DNA of 64,000 nucleotides from Torreya grandis (lineage: Eukaryota > Streptophyta > Pinopsida > Cupressales > Taxaceae), in contig JARHVA010001190.1 in NCBI GenBank assembly GCA_037957365.1, forward strand, positions 3,695,236-3,759,235. The letters are read 5' to 3'. The notes under the pieces are model-generated. The model was not told where the DNA came from and searched no databases. It saw only the letters and a program-made list of their open reading frames with translations. Within the stretch, counting starts at the first letter, position 1; every line of letters starts with the position of its first letter. The position numbers and the translations under genes were made by a program. Positions 28,601-36,914 of this stretch are shown here, piece after piece.

Positions 28601-31600
28601 GTGCTTCTAGGGCTGTTTCTATTGAAGATCCTTCACTTTCCATTTGCATAGTGGATTCCTTTATGGGCTGCTCACTAACTTCTTTCAGATCTGAATTCTC
28701 TTGCTTGCTGATTTCTTCCTTGGGATCTTTTTGAAGTTTTGGCTCTATCTTTCTTCTTCAAACTTCTATTTCTATTTTCTATATATACCTCCAAGAATTC
28801 TTCAAAGGTATTATAAAACATGTATATATCAACCTTCTTGTCATATTCATCAAAAGCAAAAAGTTTGATCTCATCTCTATCACACTGCTCTTCTAACCAT
28901 GCCTCTTGAATAGGATCATTCTTTTGCATTCTTTTAAATGAATCTAAGGCTTTATAGCTGATAAAAAACTGCTTCATAAGCTAATTCTTAATATCTTGGT
29001 TTTTTGTTTGTACTTCTTGTCTTGTTTTTCTGTTGATTTCGTCAAGACGATCCTTAGCTTTTTGTTGCTCTTTTTGTATTCGCATCCACACCTCTTGGAT
29101 AAGATCTATGTAATCTTCCTTTGGTAAGAACTTAGGTCACCAAGCCATTGTAGACAACTCAAATCCCACAGCTGGCAAGAGATGGCTTTGATACCACTAT
29201 AATGTCTCTTTTAGGACATATTTATACAATTCTAGAATTATGCAGACACCTTTAAAACTAAAAGTACAAACTCAGATTTTTATTGAAAAACCCTAACAGC
29301 AAATACAGAATTCTGAAAATATATATATTCAAGCATGTAAATTAACTTTCAAACCTCATAGAAACCCTCTGAAAATTATGGTAATTCAATTATCAATTTT
29401 GGATGAAACCCTTAAACATCAATTCTAATTTTTAACCTAATTGCAAGTCAGAAAATTAGAATTAAATACAGCTGAATATATGCGTGAAAAACAAAAATAT
29501 TCCACCCATCAAATAGTACCAAAATCAAAGTACGACCTCTCTAGGGAAGTCGCCCCACTCTAAGAAACTCCCTTGAGCTGCGTGACACCTCAAAACACTA
29601 CCCTAGGTTTGCACCCACCTTAATTGCCTTCCCCAAACTGTTACGCCACCCTTCAATTGTGTCCTAGCTGCCAACAAGATGATACTCTGCCCAACTGTGA
29701 CCTCTGAATGAAGTCACCAAGATGAATTTAAGGGTTTTCGTCCCAAATCCAGAAGCTAATGCGGGTTTTCATCATCAATGGCTGAACATGCAAGCAAACA
29801 TGCTTAACTTCAAAATATTTAATTGTTATATGATAGATAGATGTTGAAAATAGACCTCACCACCTTCTTTTATACCTTCTCCCACCCAAACTCCAAATTT
29901 GCTTTATTTTAATAATAAAACATAAGTTGCCAACATTACTTTTTGGCCACTTAGTCATATTATTAAATTTACTTTAAAATATTTAAGAATATTTTTTTTA
30001 TTTTAATAAAAATTATATTAAGTTGCCCAAAAGATTAGAAATGACCGGGCCCAACTTAAATAATAATATTAATTATTTTTATCTAGAAAAGAGGACATTA
30101 CAAAGAATTAAGGGACGATGACAAAATGAAGCCAAATTGTGAATAATTATATAAAATGAAGTCATCAACCTCTTCTAGGTCTTACTCAGACTTCTTGTCA
30201 TGTATCTAGTCTCAGGGTTTCCTCAAATAGCTTAGACACAATTGTTTGTCTCATTTTGAAATGGAGTCGTATTTGGAACCATGATAAAGGAGCCCATTCA
30301 AAATGACATGGTGGCCGCATTTTTGTTTAGTCAAATTTGACTAGGAAGCTACTAGCGAACATACAGTTGCAACTTGCACCCACCTAGGAAAGTCCATATG
30401 TAGAAAGTAATAAATCTTAACTACCCAATTGTTGTTTACGATGCCTATTCCTCAGTCATCTTATTGAGGATTTTCCCCTAGAAAAAAGAAGTCTCGAAAA
30501 TGTAAATGCTAATTCCATGGCTAGGCCAAAAGGAGGGCTGTCTCGTGATAAGGATGGAGTTAGAAGGGTGGATAAATAAAAGAAAGGTAAAAAGAGCCAG
30601 CCAAAGGAAGTCCAAAGCACTCTAAACATCCCTAAGAAAGCATTCTGATTGGTGGAAATCTGTGAATAATTAGCTCAAAACTCCTTAGTAGGAAGTAACA
30701 CTAGTAGTGCAATTCCCATATTCAAAAGCAACATGTGTAGAAGGCTCAGGGTTCCAAGGTAGATCGACATAATAAACATTGACAAAGTAAACCACAGGAG
30801 CAACCCACCTAGCTGTCAGCAAGAAGATTATTGTCAGAAAAAAATTGTCATACCACCCTCTTTCATCCACAAGTAAACCAAGGGTTTGCGGGGGGGGAGG
30901 GGGGCGAGGGCGTGCGGGCGCAGCAATTCCTATTTAGTCCTCAAGCAGGGACTTCATGAAAATGTCAATAAACGTCAATCCATCTTCTTGTGATTTCAAG
31001 CTTCCATGTAGGAAGATGGGTCCTTATTGAATCTACCATCCAAGAAGTTGCCCTAATGCCCTTTCTCTCAAGTGTATAAAGGTTTCTAGGCTCCAATTGC
31101 GAACACTCACGAGTAGTTCTTGCAGGAATAAATTTGTTCAGCTAACCATGAGGATGGGCGTAAAGGTGCAGTTTGTGGTATTGCTCCTCAATTAACAGCC
31201 TCTATCATGAACAATGGGGAAGGGTCTAATGGCAAAAGGTTTCCAAGTTCACCCTTTTCATTGTTAGCACTATGGTATTTCCCTTTGATATTGAACAATT
31301 GTATGTGGGTGATTACTATTTACTAGAGTATGGGACTTAATTAGTACTAGTAGAGCTGTTAGAGATTTGAGATAGAGCTTATGGTAGGAAACAACAATTT
31401 AGCACACTAGGATGTTTTCTACAAGGATCAAGGTTTTCCTGACGGCAAAAATATTCTCAGATTTTGGGGGTGGTAGTGAGATGCCTATTAAAATAGTATA
31501 TTAAAATTAATATTTTAACTTTATTCAATGAAATTTAGGGTTTAAACTTTATTTAATGTTTTTATGGCACTTTCACGATTAGGGTTCAATGTTATTGTGA

Positions 31601-34600
31601 AAATAACAACTTTTTTTGGGGTGGAGAATTCTGCTTTAAAGTAAAAGCATCAGAATTGTTTTTTTTTAAAATTGGGGACGTCCCTCCCAAGTCCCCAAAA
31701 TGTTTGGGACATCCAGCACATCACCAAAATCTAGGGGATGCATCCCCACATAACACTAGATAGAATATTTCGATTAAACTTTATAGGGAATCGTCTTCGA
31801 TGAAACCCACATCAAAAAGATTTTTAGGACCATTTTTAGCTAATATTTCCCTCTACCGGATAAAGCAGTCTATGTCAATGCCCTTTCCTATTGTTCATTA
31901 GATGCCAGAGACAGATAGCTCCTCATATTGATGGTACCAAAAACCCTTTTGGTTCGTGCAATGTTCTTGTGGGAGCCCACTCTTTTGGAATTACCGACTC
32001 TGCAATTTCCAAAGAATTTGCCCCAAGTTGATGATTATCTACAAAGAAATGCATTAGGATTATGAAAACCCCCAACCTCGGTGGGATTTGGCTGCTCATT
32101 CTATATGGACCTTTTCCTCTCCTTAGTGGCAGTTGGGGGGGTCATCTCTAGTTTCAGATGAAAGAGGATGGCTACAAGGGGATTTCCCTCTTGGGGAGAG
32201 CTACAAAATAAATAACAAATACTTCACTGGATTGAAGTGTTGTAAACATGTCTCAGCATTTATCATTTGTAGATAAAACAACCTTCCTTGAGCTAGCCAA
32301 ATGAGTTCACCGGTCAGCTTGCTGAAAATATAATTAAATGCATAGGGGCATACTTGAAATGATTGTAAATGGAGCTATGGCAAGCCTATTCTATACTATG
32401 CGTCTAGGAAGTTGCATGGGAAGATTAGGCCAATCCATTTTATTTCCTCGTGATTCAATAGGAAATGGAAGCATCAAGATACTGATAATAGGGGGTGAAA
32501 AGATGTCAGGCCATCTGAATATCAAGAATGTCGTCTACGTTATGAGTTCTTGCCTAATTCATCAAAGTCTATCTGTCAAGCCAGATAGAGCAAATCTTGG
32601 CCAACTAATAGCTTTTGCATAATACATCAATATGTCAAAAGTATGAAATAGTGCAATATCTCTTCTAACATCATCAGGGTCTGCAGTTGTTTCAAAACTA
32701 GATCATGTTAAAAAAAACTGCCCTACTTGTTGGTCCTCTTCTTTGGAAAGGAGCGATTCTAATTTATTGGTGATGCATGGAAAGTGCAGTGCAATGTTAA
32801 GGAGATTTGTACTGCCGTCCGGTCTTTCCTTTAGAGACATAGGTGCACAGAGTTCATTCAAGGAGATGCCTCTTAAGATGCACCAGGGAAATTTCTCATC
32901 CTCAAGGTAGATTTAGCTGCTCATATTGTAGCCAGAATGGATGTAATTAGGAGATATATCAATTTTATACATGTAGGAGCTTAAGTCAATATGTCATCCT
33001 CGCTTACATTAGGAGAGCACTTCGCTATGGTTGCTAAGTTGCCATTTGTTGTACTTATTCATGTAATTCTATTATTACATAATAAAACATAAGATGCATG
33101 CATTTAAGAAACACAACTGCATTCACCTAAGAGTGGGTTGCCATGAGACATAGAACTCTGAAATCTTGAACCCCAATTTCACTAATCATGGTGTCTTTGG
33201 GGCATCTTAATGGGCACACATCAGTTAAGAATGTTGTCTTTTACTTAAGGATATGTGACCCCAAATTGATCTGAGTCTTCTAGCACAAAAGAAATGTTTC
33301 TCCAAAAACAATTGTTCAGCCATGTGAAAACTTAAATGCATTCATAACATGCAAAAAATTATCTGGCTGATGTTTTTAACATTTCATGATCCAAACTGAA
33401 TCCAGAAGGAATGTAAAAACAAATCCATCTACAAGATAATTTCTAAAAACATGAAGGTTCTAAGTTGTTAACATGTCAATGACCTACTAACCTCAATTTT
33501 GGACGAGAAGCTGGGACAGGACGAAGCAACCACAAACAAAATGAAGCCTCTTTTGGCCACTTACATAAGAACTGAGGAGGAAGGACGCGATGCCGAAGAT
33601 TTGACATAATTGCCCGCTGCTCTGCTTCTGAGCTAAAAGTGCAAAATAGCTGTAACAAAAAACGAATTTAATTGAGGTGAGGATTAATAGACTTCAGATT
33701 AAACATTTCATATTTTGAAAATTATATTAGCTTATATTAAACAATAGCAGTTCTATTCATTAAAGAACAAATTGATGCTCATTTGAATTTTTAGATTTAG
33801 TTTTGTCACCATCGCATACCTCAAAAAAGAGAACACCCAAACAGTAAACATCTGAAGAAAATGAGACTGATCCCCCAGCTAGCTCCTCTGGGGTTGTGTA
33901 CCAAGTCAGTTCCATAAGTAATATTTGCTTCAATGGAAAACAATTGCTCCTATCTTCAACATTCTCGTCTTCATTCATGGGATCCATGCCTTCTTGATTA
34001 ATCCTTTCCCTCTCTGGACCCATAACATCTGGTGGAGTAACATGCCTACTGGCAGTAACATCTGAGCTTTTGCTGCAATTACCTGCAATGTTTGACCTTC
34101 CAGACACTCTGGAGATATCTGTGTCGGCATCTCTAAGTGATAGCTCCTGACATGCAGCTCCTGTTGTTGAGATGCTTCTTTCTTGAGGCCGATGGCCTGC
34201 CATGTGAGATGAAGCACTTTGATCAACTTCCTGTCTTGTTCTTGAAATATGCTCCAAATTATATTTGGGTGCCTGATCTGGGAAAGTTTGAGGCAACCTT
34301 CCAGTCGAGTCTTCTGAAGAATCAGAAGCTGAACTTGTACAAGAAGCAGATTCTATAAATGAAACTCGATTGAACGAGGATAACATGAAACAGGAAGGCC
34401 GAATATTATGCAACACAACTCCTTCTGAATGTGCAAGACTGACAATCTCCAGAATTTGATTAAATATATGCAAGCATTCCAATCTATCCACAGCTCTATT
34501 AGGCATATTCAACCATTCTCTTAGGCTAATATCCTCCTCTTCCAGATCATCCATACAGGGTTGCCTAGTGGTTGGGGTCTGAAAAGTAAATCGATGTTGC

Positions 34601-34773
34601 TTACTCTCAGGGTTTCCACAAGGGCATGCAGCATGTTTCTCTTCATGTTCAGGCTGACTATAGCCAGTGTTGTAAGCATCCTTTGGCAAATCATTGTTGA
34701 TACTAGATTCTCCAGAAATAAAAATCTCCCTCTGCCTGGATTGCTCCCAATTCAAGTCTTGGGAGCTGTCCAT
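2522..34773 (-). CDS. SPA: SPA (SUPPRESSOR OF PHYA-105) family protein, SPA3/SPA4-like, 7 coding exons
   Basis: Partner of COP1 in the nuclear CUL4-DDB1 ubiquitin ligase that marks light-signalling factors such as HY5 for destruction. Exons (minus strand): 34773-33820, 33649-33492, 5342-4319, 4107-3961, 3691-3380, 3194-3135, 2713-2522; they join in frame to 948 residues plus TAA. Domain order: kinase-like region at about 82-370 with a degenerate catalytic loop HNIRPS (122-127) and [12 protein letters not shown]; coiled coil at about 380-444; conserved [14 protein letters not shown]; seven WD repeats from about 638 to the end, including YDLR, which fits a DDB1-binding WDxR motif. There is no RING finger, so it is not COP1. 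Length is near Arabidopsis SPA3/4 plus an expanded Ser-rich stretch (about 145-275). ATG 34773 is chosen because an in-frame TAG lies four codons upstream. Intron 2 is 28 kb and intron 4 appears to be GC-AG. No lesion is seen. Confidence 0.96.
3135..3194 (-). CDS. SPA: SPA exon 6: 20-codon micro-exon
   Basis: 60 bp between acceptor CTCTTCAG and donor GTAAAA, encoding [20 protein letters not shown]. This matches the corresponding SPA WD repeat exactly in position and keeps phase 0 on both sides. Confidence 0.94.
3380..3691 (-). CDS. SPA: SPA exon 5: WD repeats with YDLR motif
   Basis: 104 codons between acceptor CAACAG and donor GTGTGT. It contains [14 protein letters not shown], the YDLR motif after [27 protein letters not shown] and FTGHTNVK, nearly collinear with SPA and COP1 propellers. 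Confidence 0.95.
3961..4107 (-). CDS. SPA: SPA exon 4: WD repeat exon with apparent GC donor
   Basis: 49 codons ([10 protein letters not shown] ... MVKLWSINQ) reconstructed from the genomic sequence, too short for a long open frame. Acceptor is TTGTAG at 4108-4113. The frame joins VVR of exon 3 to LWDV. The exon must end after AATCAG, because exon 5 resumes with [10 protein letters not shown]; the next intron bases are GC, not GT. Confidence 0.93.
4319..5342 (-). CDS. SPA: SPA exon 3: coiled coil, linker and first WD repeats
   Basis: 1024 bp, starting after acceptor GACACAG and ending CGG before donor GTAAGT. Residues about 380-444 are heptad-rich ([20 protein letters not shown]) and form the coiled coil used for SPA/COP1 dimerisation. 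A Ser-rich linker follows, then [16 protein letters not shown], then [20 protein letters not shown], which opens the WD40 propeller. Confidence 0.95.
5343..8796. other. Intronic DNA without recognisable genes
   Basis: AT-rich. A G-rich stretch sits at about 6540-6575, and a 48-bp unit is duplicated in tandem at 8134-8229 (TATAATGGATAAAA...CTTGAAAGGACAACATA). The 103-codon open frame at 5630-5941 (plus) matches nothing I recognise and is probably chance. Confidence 0.6.
8797..10062 (+). repeat. TE1 5' LTR
   Basis: Collinear with 16304-17535, for example CGGTACTTGAAAATGACAAG against CGGTACTTGACAATGACAAG, and GTTCATCACCTTAATCAAAA near the end. It preserves the empty site of the LINE that split the other LTR. 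Confidence 0.85.
10063..11760 (+). pseudogene. TE1 gag-like remnant
   Basis: Several broken plus-strand frames (10561-10836, 10840-11073, 11074-11322) carry gag features. [20 protein letters not shown] at about 11137-11196 matches the C..H...H....C knuckle-like motif at the end of plant gypsy gag proteins and is followed by IQCIIDSG. After it, a frame rich in Gln, Glu and Lys (11325-11510) looks like a coiled coil. It is interrupted by several TAA and TAG codons, most where CAA or CAG would fit. Nothing resembling a protease follows. Confidence 0.65.
11761..13786. other. TE1 non-coding interior
   Basis: No coding family is recognisable on either strand. The sequence is a run of diverged short repeats, for instance GGGGGCATGAATATTGTTCA near 13566 and GGGGGACATGAACATTGTTC near 13648. 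A related interior type is seen at 53200-55200 in the nested element. Confidence 0.5.
13787..14055 (+). repeat. Tandem duplication, about 135 bp x 2, inside TE1
   Basis: The unit TCTCATTTACTTACGTAGTT... starts at 13787 and again at 13924. Both copies run through CACATTCATGAGGGTTGGGA and end CACAATCAC(T/C)CCAAC. The second is about 5 bp shorter. Confidence 0.9.
14211..14592 (+). repeat. Tandem duplication spanning the TE1 polypurine tract and LTR start
   Basis: A unit of about 195-200 bp beginning AAAATTGTCAATCTA (14211, 14406) is present twice. Each copy includes AGAATAAAAGG(G/A)GGGCA and the first LTR bases (TGTAAATACTAAAATAAAG at 14370; TATAAATACTAAAATAAAG at 14570). The element therefore has two polypurine tracts and a 36-bp partial LTR start ahead of the real one. 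Confidence 0.9.
14551..14565 (+). other. TE1 polypurine tract (plus-strand primer)
   Basis: AGAATAAAAGGAGGG lies just before the 3' LTR start at 14570. A sister copy, AGAATAAAAGGGGGG, lies at 14351-14365. The latter is identical to the tract at 55199-55213 in the nested element. Confidence 0.75.
14597..16297 (+). mobile_element. 5'-truncated L1-type LINE inserted in the TE1 3' LTR
   Basis: Flanked by a 14-bp target duplication with one mismatch: ATAAAGTCATCGGT at 14583-14596 and ATAAGGTCATCGGT at 16294-16307. The insert ends in an A-rich tail (about 16279-16297), as expected of target-primed reverse transcription. The 5' LTR of TE1 shows the uninterrupted target (CTTCGGTACTTGAAAATG near 8818), so orientation and boundaries are well supported. 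Confidence 0.9.
14640..16170 (+). pseudogene. L1 ORF2 C-terminal remnant: zf-RVT and RNase H domains
   Basis: Broken frames in order. [19 protein letters not shown] (about 14745) resembles the L1 linker. [20 protein letters not shown] followed by C-x2-C...H...C (15165-15300) is the plant RT zinc-binding domain. An RNase H (RVT_3-like) domain starts at about 15690 ([20 protein letters not shown], with one expected Asp in TDDTS) and continues after frame breaks with [20 protein letters not shown] at about 16005. The frame is disrupted by stops and shifts around 15355-15670 and 15945. Inactive. Confidence 0.85.
17536..17601. other. 66-bp spacer between TE1 and TE2, with the TE2 target duplication
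   Basis: GACTC at 17597-17601 is the left copy of the 5-bp target duplication of TE2; the right copy is 22166-22170. Confidence 0.8.
17602..18889 (-). repeat. TE2 3' LTR
   Basis: 1288 bp, TGAAACATCACTTTTAG... on the plus strand, ending ...GGGGACATGACA. A short open frame (17916-18122 minus) has a sister at the same place in the other LTR (21189-21395), so it is LTR sequence and not a gene. Confidence 0.92.
18890..20815 (-). pseudogene. TE2 gag-protease remnant
   Basis: Read on the minus strand. A start-like frame begins near 20812. The gag core [20 protein letters not shown] and [20 protein letters not shown] lies at about 20130-20286, followed after a frame change by WWYHG-type residues. 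A zinc knuckle [14 protein letters not shown] sits at about 19730-19780. Then comes an aspartic-protease segment with [10 protein letters not shown] (19465-19510), where the usual active-site DSGAT is DSEAT. Further on are protease-RT linker sequence ([11 protein letters not shown], about 19165-19215) and a 3'-terminal piece [17 protein letters not shown] next to the LTR. Multiple stops and frameshifts. No RT or integrase. Confidence 0.85.
20855..20873 (-). other. TE2 primer-binding site (initiator-Met type)
   Basis: On the minus strand TGGTATCGAAGCACTGATT starts one base inside the 5' LTR. It resembles the TGGTATCAGAGC site complementary to initiator tRNA-Met, with the AG order swapped. Confidence 0.75.
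20875..22165 (-). repeat. TE2 5' LTR
   Basis: 1291 bp, collinear with 17602-18889. The minus-strand start TGTCATGTCC is at 22165. It is followed outside by GACTC, the right target duplication. Confidence 0.92.
22171..24451. other. Intronic DNA between TE2 and TE3; (AT)20 microsatellite
   Basis: No gene is recognised. (AT)20 occupies 22589-22628. The remainder is low-complexity AT-rich sequence with frequent stops in all frames. Confidence 0.6.
24457..25350 (-). repeat. TE3 3' LTR
   Basis: Collinear with 29199-30102, for example AGTACAAACTCAGATTTTTA at about 24521 and again at about 29262. It ends ...GGGGGCATTACA on the plus strand. Confidence 0.92.
25681..27177 (-). pseudogene. Unknown 498-codon frame inside TE3, one in-frame stop
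   Basis: Two apparent frames, 27177-26479 and 26475-25681, lie in the same phase and are separated only by a TAG at 26479-26481 (GPEM, stop, [11 protein letters not shown]). The frame is otherwise open for about 1.5 kb, long for AT-rich relic DNA. It has several hydrophobic stretches (for example [13 protein letters not shown] and [14 protein letters not shown], which could be membrane segments) and an acidic end ([17 protein letters not shown]). I do not recognise a family. It could be captured host sequence, an extra TE gene, or a chance open frame in a GC-richer block. Confidence 0.4.
27243..28406 (-). pseudogene. TE3 rearranged interior with a gypsy protease scrap
   Basis: The minus-strand segment [20 protein letters not shown] (about 28090-28150) matches the protease C-terminal region seen in TE2 (near 19385-19440), so the two are related. 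The rest is broken. About 27290-27520 and 28140-28385 are diverged copies of one another (shared CCATGATGACAA and GACATAGTA(G/T)GAA blocks), showing an internal duplication. Confidence 0.6.
28675..29160 (-). pseudogene. TE3 5' coding region, charged frame
   Basis: Begins near the primer-binding site on the minus strand. It is a highly charged sequence including [20 protein letters not shown] and, after a stop, [20 protein letters not shown], with predicted coiled-coil character. By position it would be the start of gag. I cannot align it to a gag family with confidence. Confidence 0.45.
29184..29196 (-). other. TE3 primer-binding site
   Basis: TGGTATCAAAGCC on the minus strand, next to the inner end of the 5' LTR. 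It resembles the initiator-Met primer site TGGTATCAGAGCC. Confidence 0.8.
29199..30102 (-). repeat. TE3 5' LTR
   Basis: About 904 bp, collinear with 24457-25350. It ends GAGGACATTACA on the plus strand, followed by the AAGAA target duplication. Confidence 0.92.
30108..33491. other. Intronic DNA upstream of SPA exon 2, no gene recognised
   Basis: A G-rich island, GGGGGGGGAGGGGGGCGAGG, is at about 30890-30910. The 94-codon frame at 32338-32622 (plus) and the stretch at 32760-33060 match nothing I can name. Confidence 0.55.
33492..33649 (-). CDS. SPA: SPA exon 2: end of kinase-like domain
   Basis: Acceptor TTACAG, then [20 protein letters not shown]; the exon includes [19 protein letters not shown], a SPA hallmark. 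It ends TTGAG before donor GTTAGT with phase 2; the split serine codon is completed by the first base of exon 3, 28 kb away. It is 158 bp long and separated from exon 1 by a 170-bp intron. Confidence 0.95.
33820..34773 (-). CDS. SPA: SPA exon 1: N-terminus and most of the kinase-like domain
   Basis: 318 codons, ending TTT TTT GAG before donor GTATGC (33819 downward). It holds [20 protein letters not shown], the loop [14 protein letters not shown] and FIESASC, all highly conserved in SPA proteins. A long Ser/Thr-rich, presumably disordered insert follows, then [11 protein letters not shown] and [12 protein letters not shown]. The usual kinase HRD is HNI here, as in other SPA proteins, so classical catalysis is doubtful. 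Confidence 0.95.
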
Positions 34774-35282
34774 TACAAATTTCTAAATCCTAAGGGTTAT
34801 GAAGGGCCCTGTCTACAATAATTCAGGTTGGTGTTCCACCTAACAGTTATTAATTTATGGCCTCTACTAATTTCTACTTCCATGAAACACTTCTCAAGAG
34901 AACAAAGCCGTTTCAACATTGCAAATTCTGCCAAAAACAACATCCTGCCCCTCACCTCCTTCAAGATGAAGCATAAAACTAAAGGTAAATACCCTCTAAG
35001 TGTGCCTACAGTTCCAAAGGAAAACTTTCCACTGCATAAAGCCCTTCTGTGCTGTCCATTTCATAAAACCCCTCTATGTTCCCTTATACGCCTTATTTTG
35101 CTTCTGAAGCGGAAAAGAAACTGCAATGAGACATCCACATTCCTCCAATTCATCTAAAACACTGATGCACCAAGACTTCACCCTACAAGAAAATGCATTC
35201 AAAATCTTGATATATTCCTCGCAGATGTGCATGTAAATTTCTCAAACACCGAAGAATACCATTCGCAAACCAACCATGGCTC

Positions 35283-35375
35283 AGCGTGCTTCAGTTAGTA
35301 TGCTACAGGGATGGGTGACCTTTGAGGAAGTCAGGAAGTCCTGGCTACCAGGTGCAAGTCCAAGCAATAACTATT
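35283..35375 (+). repeat. 5S rRNA-derived sequence (Cassandra/5S-SINE type)
   Basis: AGCGTGCTT, then 17 bases, then GGATGGGTGACC reproduces the box A end and box C of the plant 5S rRNA internal promoter with exactly the expected spacing. GGAAGTC (twice) and GGTGCAAGTCC follow, resembling the 5S 3' part. The 5S sequence before box A is not recognisable, so this is not an intact 5S gene. Known carriers of such sequence are Cassandra TRIM LTRs and 5S-derived SINEs; I cannot tell which. Confidence 0.7.
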
Positions 35376-35947
35376 GACGCTGTGCAATGGTTCACTTTGC
35401 TAGTTTCAATCACACTGCTTTACTCCTGCAAACATCACCTGATGGAATGAGTACCAAGTGCTCGGCATTCAAACTCATGAGATATGGGTTATTGTGAACC
35501 TCTACTGATGGGTCAAGAAAAATGACTCCATACCAAACAGTTAGTTGATTCCCAAAAATGATATTTACTAAACCAAAAATTAAGGAAATCCACCAAAATT
35601 TGAAGTCCCGAAGCAGCAAAGTCAAATACAACAGAATTATCAAAGGCCTTCAACACAACCCCTTCCTCCCCTCTGTTTGCTGGCAAGTTTAACTTTAAAA
35701 TCTCGACAAATAAAAAGCCCCCATAAACTCAAACCCATTACATATGCCAATCTATCATTCGATAAAAAAGGCCGACCTGATTTCAAACATTGGAATAATA
35801 ATAACAATATTGCTAATCTCTAACAGGCTTTGTGACAAAAGTCCTTGGGTTAATGTGTTATAAGCATTCTTCTTTTCTGTCAAAGCTTATTTAAGTATTG
35901 AATACTCCAAGCAATTAAAAATTCCAATAAAATTTAAATCTCATATA

Positions 35948-36190
35948 GAAGAAGAAGAAGAAGATATTTTAACGTCCACGAGGCTAAATAAATAGACTAT
36001 GAGACAACCAGCCTAGTCATATTTGCTTCTGCTTTGTATTTCTTCTTTTATTCAGAGAAAGAATGAGCTCTCCAACTTTCTCCAAAGACCCCTCTATAAA
36101 CAGACCATGCCAAGAGTTTGTTGTCAAGAAGTCCACATATCTTGCCCTGATGTCCGTGTAAGCGTCACAATCTAAAATAAAAATATATAA
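35948..36190 (-). mobile_element. Severely 5'-truncated LINE, same family as 2-962
   Basis: The minus-strand frame ILDCDAYTDIRARY...SWHGLFIEGSLEKVGELI aligns with ILECEAYKDSRDKF...SWHNLFNEEHIEQLGGLI at the end of the left-edge LINE. The 3' UTR shares ATAGTCTATTTATTTAGCCT and CGTGGACGTTAAAA. It ends in (TTC)n on the minus strand (GAA repeats at 35948-35963), where the other copy has an ATT-type tail. Confidence 0.88.
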
Positions 36191-36464
36191 ATATACAATC
36201 ATAAACCCCGAAGAGAACTATAGAGAGGATAGAACCTAAATATATGTTGGAAAGTAACAAGCCACAGTTGGAACCACATAATGTCTGGTAGCTCCAATGA
36301 TAGACAGCCTCAACATAGTTTTGGGAGGTCTTAGGTTCTGGTGCATGTAAAATAACAATGTAAAAGAATTCTACAGTGAATCTAGAAGCATAAATCTAGA
36401 AAATTTATGGGAAATGAATTCTTGTGAACTATTATTAAAAAACTATGGGTCAATATCGATTGGC

Positions 36465-36660
36465 TGGAACCTAGGTAGGTGAATCCCTAAAGATTATATC
36501 ATATAAACTATAAAAAATTATTTATATATAAAAAAATTGAAAATTTTCATAACTACTTAAAGTGGAACCTAGACAGCTGAATCCCGAAAATCATATCACA
36601 TAAACTAAAAAAACATTTATTTTTAATTTTTTTTTTTAAATTTCATAATTACCTGAAACT
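36465..36660. repeat. 100-bp tandem duplication upstream of SPA
   Basis: TGGAACCTAGGTAGGTGAAT at 36465 and TGGAACCTAGACAGCTGAAT at 36565 begin two diverged copies, both containing ATCATA(T/C)AAACTA-like segments. Confidence 0.8.
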
Positions 36661-36914
36661 AATTAATATAAAAACAGAGAAATAAGAACCTGATAGCATT
36701 CGATTTAAATTTAAAGCTTGAGAATAAAAACGTAGCAGCGCCTGGCTTCATTACCCTGCCATAAATTAACCAAATAACAGTGAAATGCGACGAACATTAT
36801 GTGATGGACGTTTCGGATAACGAAGTAGTTGTAAAGCACATTATAAGGATGAATTATTTTTCAATACCAGCATAAATTTGAAAAAAAATGGTAAGAGTAC
36901 GAAGGAAAACTGAC

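Larger units (their letters stand above)
24457..30102 (-). mobile_element. TE3: LTR retrotransposon with unusual interior
   Basis: LTRs at 24457-25350 and 29199-30102 (about 0.9 kb). Target duplication AAGAA is at 24452-24456 and 30103-30107. The minus-strand LTR starts TGTAATGTCCTCTTTTC, related to the TE2 start TGTCATGTCCCCTTCT. A primer-binding site TGGTATCAAAGCC abuts the 5' LTR. The 3.85-kb interior holds a protease scrap related to TE2 and a 3' terminal LEGKQ-type stub. It also holds an N-terminal basic/acidic frame and a long frame with no family I recognise; no RT, RNase H or integrase is seen. The interior also has an internal repeat (about 27290-27520 against 28140-28385). Confidence 0.9.
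5343..33491 (-). other. SPA intron 2, 28,149 bp, TE-filled
   Basis: The intron is bounded by donor GTTAGT (33491 downward) and acceptor GACACAG (ending at 5343). Its reading phase is consistent on both sides. Three LTR retrotransposons (8797-17535, 17602-22165, 24457-30102) add up to 18,949 bp. The first is on the opposite strand to the gene and the other two on the same strand. Confidence 0.93.
34774..36914 (-). other. Putative SPA 5' UTR intron
   Basis: Upstream of ATG 34773 there is an in-frame stop and no further SPA coding sequence. A good donor, GAG|GTCAGT, lies at 36914 downward, and acceptor-like AGs lie about 10-45 bp before the ATG (TTATTGTAGACAG, CCCTTAG). This suggests a 5' UTR intron of about 2.1 kb, but without transcript evidence the exact splice sites are uncertain. 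Confidence 0.4.

Noticed and set aside
2522..34773. COP1 instead of SPA
   Set aside because: No RING finger; the N-terminus is the kinase-like domain specific to SPA proteins.
35283..35375. Functional 5S rRNA gene
   Set aside because: Only the part from box A onward is recognisable, with a disturbed 3' end; the 5' half of 5S is missing.
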